Origin: an uncultured Clostridia bacterium
Lineage (GTDB): Bacteria > Bacillota > Clostridia > TANB77 > CAG-508
DNA: 5,959 nucleotides
Direction: 5' to 3'
Assembly: GCA_947630155.1 (NCBI GenBank)
Contig: CANRGM010000059.1
Span: 1 to 5,959, forward strand
In this document: positions 1 to 5,156 of the stretch, piece after piece
How positions within the stretch are numbered: the first letter of the stretch is position 1
Layout of the letters: every line of letters begins with the position of its first letter
The notes under the pieces: generated by a model
Databases searched by the model: none
What the model saw: only the letters and a program-made list of their open reading frames with translations
What the model was told of the DNA's origin: nothing
Translations under genes and position numbers: made by a program

Positions 1-1602
1 CCAGATGCGAAAGATATTTCATATTATGAGGAAAAATATCCAGAAAGAAATTTACCAGAAGGTGCTGTTGTAACTAGATATGCACCTAGTCCAACAGGCT
101 TTGTGCATATCGGCAGTCTTTTCCAGGTATTAGTTTCTAGTATGATGGCTAAGAAGACTGGAGGGGTTAATTTCTTAAGGATAGAAGATACTGATCAAAA
201 AAGAGAAGTTGAAGGTGCAATTGTTAGTGTTATAAATTCTTTAAAAGATTTTGGAATTGAATTTGATGAAGGTATGGTAAATGAAGAAGAGGGAAAAGGA
301 AATTATGGACCATATAAACAAAGTCAAAGAAAAGAAATTTATGAGGCATATGCAAAATATTTGATAGCACAAGGTAAGGCATATCCATGTTTTGCATCAC
401 AAGAAGAATTGGAGGAATTAAGAGCAAAACAAGAAGCTGCAAAATTGAGAACAGGATATTATGGTGTTTGGGCTAAATACAGAAATTTATCTGTTGAAGA
501 AGCAGTGGAAAAAATAAAGAATGGAGAGCAATATGTTATTCGTTTGAAATCACCAGGAAATGAAGAAAAGAAGATTAAACATAAAGATGTTATAAAAGGA
601 AATGTTGAGTTTCCTGAAAATGACCAAGACATAATTATTATAAAAGGTGATGGACTTCCAACATACCATTTCGCACATGCGGTAGATGATCATCTAATGA
701 GAACAACTTTAGTTGTAAGAGGAGAAGAATGGTTTTCATCAGTTCCTACTCATTTACAATTATTTTATGTGTTAGGCTTCAAACCACCTAAATATGCGCA
801 TATTCCTACTATAATGAAAATGGATGGAGAGTCAAAAAGAAAATTGAGTAAAAGAAAAGATGCAGAAGCGGCTGTTGATTATTATACTGAAGAGGGTATT
901 CCAAAAGAATCTGTATTAGAGTATTTATTAAATATTGCTAACTCAAATTTCGAAATATGGAGAAAACAAAATCCAGATAAAAATATAAGTGAATTTGATT
1001 TCCAAATTAATAAAATGGGAGTTAGTGGAGCTTTATTTGATATGGTAAAAATGCTTGATGTATCTAAGAATGTAATATCAAGAATGAGTGCTGAAGATAT
1101 ATATAATAAAGTAAATGAATGGGCACAAAACTATGATAATGAATTATTTGAAATGTTAAAGGATAAGGAATATTCCTTAAAGGTGTTTGGTATAGAAAGA
1201 GGAAATAGCAAACCAAGAAAAGATATATCAAAATGGTCAGAAGTTAAAGATAATATTTTATATATGTACAATGATAAATTTGATAAAAATGCAGAATATG
1301 AATATGGAAAAATTTCAGATAAAAATGAGATAGATAAAATTGTGAAGTTATACATAGAGAAATATTTTGATATAAATGATGATAAGCAAACATGGTTTGA
1401 TAAAATGAAGGATTTAGCAGAAGAATTGGGATATGCTAGAGAAGTTAAAATATTTAAATCTGAACCTGATAAATGGCCAGGACATGTTGGGGATATTAGT
1501 ACTGTGATTCGTGTTTGTTTGACTGGAAGACAGAATACACCAGATTTGTATGAGATAATGCAGGTATTGGGTAAAGATACTGTTGTTGAGAGATTGAAAT
1601 AA
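1..1602 (+). CDS. gltX: Glutamate--tRNA ligase, 5'-truncated by window edge
   Basis: Class I glutamyl-tRNA synthetase: attaches glutamate to tRNA-Glu using ATP, in the cytoplasm. The frame is open from base 1, giving 533 residues before TAA; the true start lies upstream. A GTG at 103 is not a credible start because it falls inside the nucleotide-binding signature. Numbering from base 1, the APSPTGFVHIGS segment (HIGH motif) has H36-I37-G38, the KMSKS equivalent is KLSKR at 281-285, and a conserved GLPTYHFAHAVDDHLM...RGEEW block lies between them. The C-terminal half is the helical anticodon-binding region and ends in the family-typical GRQNTPDLYEIMQVLG. About 28 residues precede the Rossmann fold here, and more must lie off-window, so the enzyme is longer than the roughly 470-residue classical GluRS. 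This matches an N-terminally extended form I associate with clostridia. Codon use is uniform and AT-rich. Whether it is discriminating or also charges tRNA-Gln cannot be read here. Confidence 0.96.
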   Translation, partial: PDAKDISYYEEKYPERNLPEGAVVTRYAPSPTGFVHIGSLFQVLVSSMMAKKTGGVNFLRIEDTDQKREVEGAIVSVINSLKDFGIEFDEGMVNEEEGKGNYGPYKQSQRKEIYEAYAKYLIAQGKAYPCFASQEELEELRAKQEAAKLRTGYYGVWAKYRNLSVEEAVEKIKNGEQYVIRLKSPGNEEKKIKHKDVIKGNVEFPENDQDIIIIKGDGLPTYHFAHAVDDHLMRTTLVVRGEEWFSSVPTHLQLFYVLGFKPPKYAHIPTIMKMDGESKRKLSKRKDAEAAVDYYTEEGIPKESVLEYLLNIANSNFEIWRKQNPDKNISEFDFQINKMGVSGALFDMVKMLDVSKNVISRMSAEDIYNKVNEWAQNYDNELFEMLKDKEYSLKVFGIERGNSKPRKDISKWSEVKDNILYMYNDKFDKNAEYEYGKISDKNEIDKIVKLYIEKYFDINDDKQTWFDKMKDLAEELGYAREVKIFKSEPDKWPGHVGDISTVIRVCLTGRQNTPDLYEIMQVLGKDTVVERLK

Positions 1603-1615
1603 TGCACAATTAGGG

Positions 1616-1636
1616 AAATGTATATTTTGTACATTT
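1616..1636. repeat. Small AT-rich inverted repeat after gltX
   Basis: A perfect 7-bp inverted repeat (AAATGTA / TACATTT) with a 7-base loop sits 14 bases after the gltX stop and ends in a short T run. It could be a weak terminator or an operator for the next gene, but the stem has only one G-C pair. At this AT content it may also be chance. No convincing promoter is visible between gltX and the DUF951 gene, so read-through into that gene is plausible. Confidence 0.25.
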
Positions 1637-1678
1637 TGAGTAGCTTGATACAGGTCAAGAAAGTGATGTGATTAAAAA

Positions 1679-1861
1679 ATGGAGTATAATATAGGTGATA
1701 TAGTTAAAACAAAAAAACAACATCCATGCGGTAGTAAGTTATGGGAAATTACAAGAATTGGAGTTGATTTTAAGTTAAAATGTCTAGGGTGTGGACATGT
1801 TATTATGGTTGAGAGACCAAAGGCTTTGAAGATGATAACTAAAAAAGTTGAAAAAGAATAA
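1679..1861 (+). CDS. DUF951 family small protein
   Basis: A 60-residue cytoplasmic protein with no signal peptide or membrane segment. It shows the hallmarks of DUF951: an N-terminal GDIVKTKKQHPCGS (residues 6-19), then W22-E-I, then K34-CLGCGHVIM (to residue 43) followed by a basic segment. Cys17, Cys35, Cys38 and His40 form a plausible zinc-binding set; that is inference from spacing. The length is typical of the family, whose biochemical role is unknown to me. An in-frame TAA lies four bases before the ATG, so no upstream start is possible. The ribosome site is weak: a purine-rich AAGAAAGTGATG stretch upstream, with no clear AGGAGG. The gene follows gltX by 76 bases in the same direction and is closed by the hairpin at 1867. 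Composition matches gltX, so it looks native. Confidence 0.88.
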   Translation: MEYNIGDIVKTKKQHPCGSKLWEITRIGVDFKLKCLGCGHVIMVERPKALKMITKKVEKE

Positions 1862-1866
1862 AAAAA

Positions 1867-1902
1867 TGCGGACCAGTATTCATACATGGTCCGCAAAAAT
1901 TT
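1867..1902. terminator. Strong hairpin terminator, probably bidirectional
   Basis: A perfect 9-bp stem, TGCGGACCA (1867-1875) with TGGTCCGCA (1887-1895), can extend inward by GTAT/ATAC with one bulged A. On the minus strand the stem is followed directly by seven Ts (the A run at 1860-1866), a classical terminator for the 77-residue gene ending at 1921. On the plus strand the stem is followed by AAAA and then TTTTT, a weaker tail that would still serve the DUF951 gene ending at 1861. It sits between two convergent genes, which fits a shared terminator. Confidence 0.85.
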
Positions 1903-1920
1903 TTGAGAAACTCTTAGTAA

Positions 1921-2154
1921 TTAATAAATTACCCCCATATAAGTTCCCCCATACTCAGACATCATAGCAATTACGTCCTTATCCATATTTGTGGAACGCT
2001 TGCTCTGGACAAAGAGAAAATTGCCACTTGCGCTACTATGCTCTGATGTCATAAGTGCACGGTTGAGGTTGTTCAGCTGATCGTGAGCTTTTTTGAGAGC
2101 TTTTCGCGAGTTGAACTGGAACTTGAGCCTTGGGGTAGAAACTGTTCGTTTCAT
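1921..2154 (-). CDS. Unrecognised 77-residue protein with atypical composition
   Basis: I do not recognise this protein. It is reported as a gene because it has a complete expression unit: a consensus-like promoter (2212-2240), a perfect AAGGAGG eight bases before its ATG, and a terminator hairpin after its TAA. The frame stays open further upstream, but the promoter and ribosome site place the start at 2154. The product is basic and polar at its N-terminus (MKRTVSTPRLKFQFNS), followed by a likely amphipathic helix around residues 17-36 (RKALKKAHDQLNNLNRALM). A mixed segment ends in a Gly/Tyr-rich tail (EYGGTYMGVIY). There is no signal peptide, membrane helix or Cys. GC is about 43% by count, far above the neighbours. 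It uses CTC, CAG, AAC, CGT/CGA and TTC where gltX and recD2 use TTA, CAA, AAT, AGA and TTT. That suggests recent acquisition. A small DNA- or RNA-binding or regulatory protein is possible but unproven. Confidence 0.72.
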   Translation of the reverse strand: MKRTVSTPRLKFQFNSRKALKKAHDQLNNLNRALMTSEHSSASGNFLFVQSKRSTNMDKDVIAMMSEYGGTYMGVIY

Positions 2155-2160
2155 GAGAGT

Positions 2161-2169
2161 TTCCTCCTT
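2161..2169 (-). promoter_or_regulatory. Ribosome binding site deciding the 2154 start
   Basis: On the minus strand AAGGAGGAA is a full match to the anti-Shine-Dalgarno sequence, eight bases before the ATG at 2154 (counting from the last G). It fixes the start of the 77-residue gene and rules out the longer upstream reading, which would also have to begin upstream of the promoter. Confidence 0.85.
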
Positions 2170-2182
2170 AAAATATAATTTA

Positions 2183-2199
2183 TCATCTGATTTAGATGA
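2183..2199 (-). repeat. Short inverted repeat in the 5' leader
   Basis: TCATCT (2183-2188) and AGATGA (2194-2199) form a perfect 6-bp inverted repeat with a 5-base loop. It lies between the predicted transcription start (about 2205) and the ribosome site. It could be an operator half-site pair or a leader hairpin; its small size means chance cannot be excluded. Confidence 0.3.
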
Positions 2200-2211
2200 C
2201 AGATACACATA

Positions 2212-2240
2212 ATAATAACATACTATATTTTTCAGGTCAA
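2212..2240 (-). promoter_or_regulatory. Housekeeping sigma-A-type promoter for the 77-residue gene
   Basis: On the minus strand TTGACC (2240-2235) and TATTAT (2217-2212) are separated by exactly 17 bases, each one base from consensus. The predicted start is near 2205, giving a leader of about 50 bases. The promoter lies 44 bases beyond the stop of the upstream minus-strand gene, so the 77-residue gene can be transcribed independently of it. Confidence 0.75.
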
Positions 2241-2251
2241 CAATAAGTTGC

Positions 2252-2276
2252 AAAAAAATGACAAAAAGTGACAAAA
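2252..2276 (-). promoter_or_regulatory. Phased A-tracts with a direct TGACAAAA repeat upstream of promoter
   Basis: Three A-tracts (2252-2258, 2263-2267, 2273-2276) have centres about 10 bases apart, one helical turn. They are interleaved with two copies of TGACAAAA (2259-2266 and 2269-2276), also 10 apart. Phased A-tracts of this kind bend DNA and, just upstream of a -35 box, commonly act as UP elements. The direct repeat could alternatively be a tandem regulator site. The arrangement is visible in the sequence; the function is inferred. Confidence 0.4.
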
Positions 2277-2284
2277 TTTTCAGA

Positions 2285-2632
2285 TTACTTTTCTGGGGAA
2301 AATAGTTCTTCAAATTCTTTCCAATTTAAAACCTTAACAGTAGAATAATCCGCAGAAAAATTTTCTATTATATTTTTTGTGTTATCATCTGAATTTAAAT
2401 CTAGTACTATAATATTTTCAATACAATCTTCTTTACCATATAATATTCTAAAATTTAAAGAGCGAAGAAATCCTTCAATTTTGTTTTCTTGATTTTTGAC
2501 AGTAACAATCAAATTAATTCCATCAGTGTTAATTTTGTTGCAGGAATGTATGTAAAAAATGGTTTTAATAATTTCGATTAATCCATATAAAGCACAAACC
2601 CAAAAGATACAATTGATTATAAAATCCATCAT
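2285..2632 (-). CDS. Small membrane-anchored GT2-like protein
   Basis: A 115-residue protein. Residues 3-28 form one hydrophobic membrane helix (FIINCIFWVCALYGLIEIIK). They are followed by a soluble domain resembling the start of a GT-A fold: a beta strand plus helix, INLIVTVKNQENKIEGFLRSL (39-59), then IENIIVLDLNSDDNTKNII (71-89). The latter recalls the 'D-x-x-S-x-D-x-T' nucleotide-sugar loop of family 2 glycosyltransferases. The protein then stops. There is no DxD motif and no acceptor or catalytic half, so it is unlikely to be a working transferase alone. It ends in an acidic tail. I chose ATG 2632 because AGAGGTGA lies eight bases upstream; the GTG four codons earlier overlaps that site. 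Composition matches the AT-rich neighbours, so it looks native. It is divergent from recD2, with the nested repeat element between them. Family assignment is by motif resemblance only; a conserved small membrane protein of unknown role is the safe name. Confidence 0.72.
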   Translation of the reverse strand: MMDFIINCIFWVCALYGLIEIIKTIFYIHSCNKINTDGINLIVTVKNQENKIEGFLRSLNFRILYGKEDCIENIIVLDLNSDDNTKNIIENFSADYSTVKVLNWKEFEELFSPEK

Positions 2633-2640
2633 ATGTAGAA

Positions 2641-2648
2641 TCACCTCT
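2641..2648 (-). promoter_or_regulatory. Ribosome binding site deciding the 2632 start
   Basis: Minus-strand AGAGGTGA, a good Shine-Dalgarno match, lies eight bases before ATG 2632. The upstream in-frame GTG at 2644 falls within this site and has no ribosome site of its own. Confidence 0.6.
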
Positions 2649-2684
2649 AGTATAGTATATGGAATTTTTTATTTTGTGTGTCAG
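2649..2684 (-). promoter_or_regulatory. Possible promoter for the GT2-like gene
   Basis: On the minus strand TATACT (2659-2654, repeated at 2654-2649) is preceded by CTGACA (2684-2679), with a 19-base spacer. The shifted TGACAC reading gives 18. Both boxes are near consensus, but the spacing is long and the transcript would start almost at the ribosome site, giving a very short leader. This is the best candidate in the stretch but not a secure one. Confidence 0.35.
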
Positions 2685-2715
2685 GTTAGGGGGGTAGGTG
2701 CTTTTGCAGTAAATC

Positions 2716-2768
2716 GTCAAAAAATTTAGTATAAGTATGTTGGTGGATAGATATTGTTTTGAAAATGT
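2716..2768 (+). repeat. Outer inverted repeat, left arm (53 bp)
   Basis: It starts GTCAAAAAATTTAG and ends GAAAATGT. It is the exact reverse complement of 2914-2966 at all 53 positions. Bases immediately outside (2715 and 2967) do not pair, so the boundary is sharp. Confidence 0.95.
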
Positions 2769-2781
2769 TTCCCAACAGCGC

Positions 2782-2799
2782 ACAGAGAGTAATAATTCC
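2782..2799 (+). repeat. Inner inverted repeat, left arm (18 bp)
   Basis: ACAGAGAGTAATAATTCC is the reverse complement of 2872-2889 at 17 of 18 positions. It is separated from the outer arm by 13 bases. Confidence 0.85.
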
Positions 2800-2871
2800 T
2801 GAGCGAGAGGTGCGTTTGGTGGTAGGGTGTGAGAGTGTGTGTGGTTGTCATTTTGGTTTGTGGAGGTCTGG
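2800..2871 (+). other. G/T-rich central loop of the nested element
   Basis: Seventy-two bases with 34 G, 26 T, 8 A and 4 C on the plus strand, including a GTGTGTGTGG run near 2835. Closely spaced GG runs (2809-2810, 2818-2819, 2821-2822, 2825-2827) could form a two-tier G-quadruplex when single-stranded. No reading frame with a ribosome site is present. Confidence 0.5.
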
Positions 2872-2889
2872 GGAATTATAACTCTCTGT
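2872..2889 (-). repeat. Inner inverted repeat, right arm (18 bp)
   Basis: GGAATTATAACTCTCTGT pairs with 2782-2799 with one mismatch. It is separated from the outer right arm by 24 bases (against 13 on the left), so the two repeat pairs are slightly off-centre from one another. Confidence 0.85.
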
Positions 2890-2913
2890 AGCTAGCCGGT
2901 CCCCACTTAAGCC

Positions 2914-2966
2914 ACATTTTCAAAACAATATCTATCCACCAACATACTTATACTAAATTTTTTGAC
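2914..2966 (-). repeat. Outer inverted repeat, right arm (53 bp)
   Basis: It starts ACATTTTCAAAACAAT and ends TTTTTTGAC, an exact reverse complement of 2716-2768. The absence of any mismatch implies recent origin or continuing homogenisation. Confidence 0.95.
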
Positions 2967-3140
2967 TTCTCTATAGTGATTTTTTGGGTGATTGAATTGG
3001 GGTGTGAAATATAAATTGAAATAATGGACTTTTGGGGGAAACTATGATAAACTTAATTAGAATTGGTTTTGTGTGGTAAATATTTAATAACAAAATTATA
3101 TAGATTGTTAATATAAATTAAAGCAAAAAGGAGCGAGTAA
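2967..3140 (+). other. recD2 leader region, no clear promoter
   Basis: This AT-rich stretch between the nested element and the recD2 start contains several poor promoter-like matches. One is TGGACT, 17 bases, TAAACT near 3022-3050; TATA-like runs close to the start have no -35 box. None is convincing. I see no hairpin, riboswitch or small gene. The recD2 promoter should be here or within the element. Confidence 0.4.
3128..3133 (+). promoter_or_regulatory. Ribosome binding site supporting the GTG start of recD2
   Basis: AAGGAG lies seven bases before GTG 3141. The family's N-terminal sequence begins right there (GEIKEIIFQNEINSYTI), so the non-ATG start is well supported. Confidence 0.8.
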
Positions 3141-5156
3141 GTGGAACTTAAAGGCGAAATAAAAGAAATTATCTTTCAAAATGAAATAAATAGTTATACC
3201 ATTGCTGTAATAGAAACAGAAATTGAAGATATTACTATTGTTGGATATCTTCCGTTTATAACAATTGGTGATTCTTTGAAATTAGAGGGAAAATATGTTA
3301 CACATCCAGAATATGGAAGACAATTTAAAATAGAAACTTTTGAAAAAATAATGCCAGAAACTTTGGAAAGTTTAGAACGATATTTGGGAAATGGTACTAT
3401 TAAAGGAGTAGGACCTTCAACTGCTAAAAGAATTGTGGATTACTTTGGTCAAGAAACAATGTATATTCTTAAGTTTGAACCAGAGAAACTAGCTGAAGTG
3501 AAAGGAATTACAAAAAGTAAAGCATTAGAAATTGCTACACAATTTAATGAAAATTGGGAGTTATGGCAAATAGTAGGTTTTCTAGAGAAGTTTGGAATAG
3601 GTGTTCAAAATGCAAAAAATGTTTATAAAGCCTTAGGTGTAAATGCAATAGAAGAAATAGAAGCTAATCCATATATTTTAATAGACGTAGCTAATAATGT
3701 GGATTTCAAATTGATAGATAAAATGGCTTTGGAAATGGGTGTTGCTCTAAATAATGAAAAAAGAATTAGAAGTGGTATAAAGTATGCATTAATTAGAGCT
3801 ACATACAATGGGCATTGTGCTGTTTTAAAAGAGAACCTTTATCAATTTGTGAAAGATTTATTAAATGTTGAATTTGATGATATTGATAATGCAATAATAA
3901 ATATGAGAGCAAAAAAAGAGATATATATAGAAGAACGAGATGAAAAAATTTGGATTTATTTATATTATTATTATGAAGTTGAGAAAAATATTGCAGGAAA
4001 GTTGTTGACTTTAGATAAAGCAAAAAATATAAAAAAGATTTCTAATTTAAGTAAAGAAATAAAAGAAATAGAGAAAAAAACAAAAATATTTTTATCAGAA
4101 AAGCAAAAAGAAGCAATAGAAGCTGTAAACACTAATAATGTGTGTATAATTACTGGAGGTCCAGGTACAGGAAAAACTACAATTATAAAAACAATAATTG
4201 AACTATATAAAAAACATAAAAAGAAAACTGTTTTATGTGCTCCAACAGGAAGGGCAGCTAAAAGAATGACAGAAACTACTGGTGAGGAGGCCAAAACACT
4301 ACATAGATTATTAGAAATAGGAAAGATAGAGGAAGAAGGAAATTATCCCAATATAGATTTTGATATTGCACCATTAGATAGTGATGTTGTTATTATTGAT
4401 GAGATGTCTATGGTTGATGTATTTTTGATGAATTATTTGGTGAAAGCTCTTTATCAAGGAACAAAATTGATTTTGGTTGGAGATGTTGATCAATTACCAT
4501 CAGTTGGACCAGGAAATGTTTTAGAGGATTTGATAAATTCAAATAAGATAACAACTATTACATTAAATAAAATATTTAGACAAGCAGCTAAAAGCAAAAT
4601 TATATTGAATTCACACAGAATAAATAATGGGGAAACCTTTATAAAAAAAGAAGAAATTGAAGATGAATTAAATGATGATTTCTTTTATATAAAAGAAAAT
4701 AACCAAGAAAAGATTTTAGAGGAAGTTATTTCATTATGTAGTGGAAGATTAAAGAAAATAGGCGATTATGATTTTTTCAAAAATATCCAAGTAATTACTC
4801 CTACTAAAAAAGGATTATTGGGTACAAAAGACTTAAATAGAGCTTTACAAGAAAAATTAAATCCTCATGATGATACAAAATCTGAAAAAAATATATTGGG
4901 AACTATATTTAGAGTTGGTGACAAAGTAATGCAAATCAAAAATAATTATGATATATTTTGGGAGAAGAAAGATGACAGATCAGAAAATGGTACAGGGGTT
5001 TTTAATGGAGAATTAGGGATAATTGAGAAAATTGATGATTTAGAAAAACAAGTAAAAGTTAGATTTGATGACAAGATTGTTTGGTATCAATATGCAGAGC
5101 TTGATCAGTTGGAACATGCGTATGCAATTACTGTTCATAAGGCTCAACGGAAGTGA
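3141..5156 (+). CDS. recD2: RecD2-type DNA helicase, frame broken before motif VI
   Basis: Superfamily 1B 5'-3' DNA helicase (RecD2/TraA-like), acting in DNA repair and replication-fork maintenance without RecB/RecC. Order: an N-terminal OB-like region (residues 1-75); helix-hairpin-helix segments near 87-103 (IKGVGPSTAKRIVDYFG) and 119-131; a linker; then the helicase core. Motifs: Walker A GGPGTGKTT 339-347 (K345), motif Ia APTGR 367-371, Walker B DE 420-421, motif III GDVDQLPSVG 447-456, motif IV FRQ 479-481. An SH3-like insert follows, from GVFNGELG (619), and motif V begins at AYAITVHKAQ, ending at Q669. The frame then reads R-K-stop. The expected continuation GSEFD...YTGMTRAK is intact in the +1 frame (5149-5370), so a single inserted C at 5148 truncates the protein to 671 residues. 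This loses motif VI and its arginine finger, so as written it should be inactive. Joined length would be 742 residues, normal for the family. GTG start; codon use native. Confidence 0.93.
   Translation: MELKGEIKEIIFQNEINSYTIAVIETEIEDITIVGYLPFITIGDSLKLEGKYVTHPEYGRQFKIETFEKIMPETLESLERYLGNGTIKGVGPSTAKRIVDYFGQETMYILKFEPEKLAEVKGITKSKALEIATQFNENWELWQIVGFLEKFGIGVQNAKNVYKALGVNAIEEIEANPYILIDVANNVDFKLIDKMALEMGVALNNEKRIRSGIKYALIRATYNGHCAVLKENLYQFVKDLLNVEFDDIDNAIINMRAKKEIYIEERDEKIWIYLYYYYEVEKNIAGKLLTLDKAKNIKKISNLSKEIKEIEKKTKIFLSEKQKEAIEAVNTNNVCIITGGPGTGKTTIIKTIIELYKKHKKKTVLCAPTGRAAKRMTETTGEEAKTLHRLLEIGKIEEEGNYPNIDFDIAPLDSDVVIIDEMSMVDVFLMNYLVKALYQGTKLILVGDVDQLPSVGPGNVLEDLINSNKITTITLNKIFRQAAKSKIILNSHRINNGETFIKKEEIEDELNDDFFYIKENNQEKILEEVISLCSGRLKKIGDYDFFKNIQVITPTKKGLLGTKDLNRALQEKLNPHDDTKSEKNILGTIFRVGDKVMQIKNNYDIFWEKKDDRSENGTGVFNGELGIIEKIDDLEKQVKVRFDDKIVWYQYAELDQLEHAYAITVHKAQRK
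5148..5148 (+). other. recD2: Single-base insertion (C) causing recD2 frameshift
   Basis: The sequence reads CAA CGG AAG TGA. Dropping the C at 5148 gives CAA GGA AGT GAA TTT GAT (Q-G-S-E-F-D), the exact family continuation of HKAQ. There is no homopolymer at the site. It is either a genuine mutation or a sequencing or assembly error; nothing resembles a known slippery sequence for programmed frameshifting. Confidence 0.85.

Larger units (their letters stand above)
2716..2966. mobile_element. 251-bp nested inverted-repeat element (MITE-like or invertible)
   Basis: The element is bounded by a perfect 53-bp inverted repeat (2716-2768 and 2914-2966) with a 145-base core of about 50% GC, against about 30% around it. 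Inside the core is a second inverted repeat of 18 bp with one mismatch (2782-2799, 2872-2889), nearly concentric with the first. Enclosed in that is a 72-base loop (2800-2871) in which 60 bases are G or T on the plus strand. No transposase or recombinase and no credible coding frame lies inside, and no target-site duplication is visible at either edge. Candidates are a non-autonomous transposable element, a site-specifically invertible segment, or a large foldback structure. It fills most of the gap between the divergent GT2-like gene and recD2, so it may affect either promoter. Confidence 0.6.

Noticed and set aside
103..1602. GTG at 103 as start of gltX
   Set aside because: It would begin in the middle of the HIGH motif region; the frame is open to base 1 with family-like sequence, so the gene simply enters from upstream.
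1131..1658. 175-residue minus-strand frame opposite gltX
   Set aside because: It is an antisense shadow of the gltX coding sequence, with no ribosome site and no recognisable domain.
2155..2313. Longer N-terminus (130 residues) for the 77-residue minus-strand gene
   Set aside because: The extra stretch covers the promoter, leader and phased A-tracts and is AT-rich non-coding in character; a perfect ribosome site marks ATG 2154.
2689..2694. GGTTAGGGGGGTAGG run as a G-quadruplex regulatory element
   Set aside because: Only one long G run with short partners, so it is too weak to list as a feature; it may be chance.
2565..2783. Minus-strand 72-residue open frame overlapping the GT2-like gene and the repeat element
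   Set aside because: It is out of frame with a better supported gene, starts inside the repeat and has no ribosome site.
2726..2851. Minus-strand 41-codon frame within the nested element (begins MTTTHTLTPYHQ)
   Set aside because: No ribosome site upstream, low-complexity Thr/His-rich start that reflects the GT-biased DNA, and it runs into the inverted repeat arm.
2716..2966. Integron attC site or CRISPR array
   Set aside because: Arms are perfectly paired and long, without attC core-site motifs or extrahelical bases; there are no regularly spaced direct repeats for CRISPR.
5140..5156. Programmed +1 frameshift in recD2
   Set aside because: No slippery codon pair that re-pairs well (CAA to AAC is poor), no stimulatory element, and no such mechanism known to me in RecD2.
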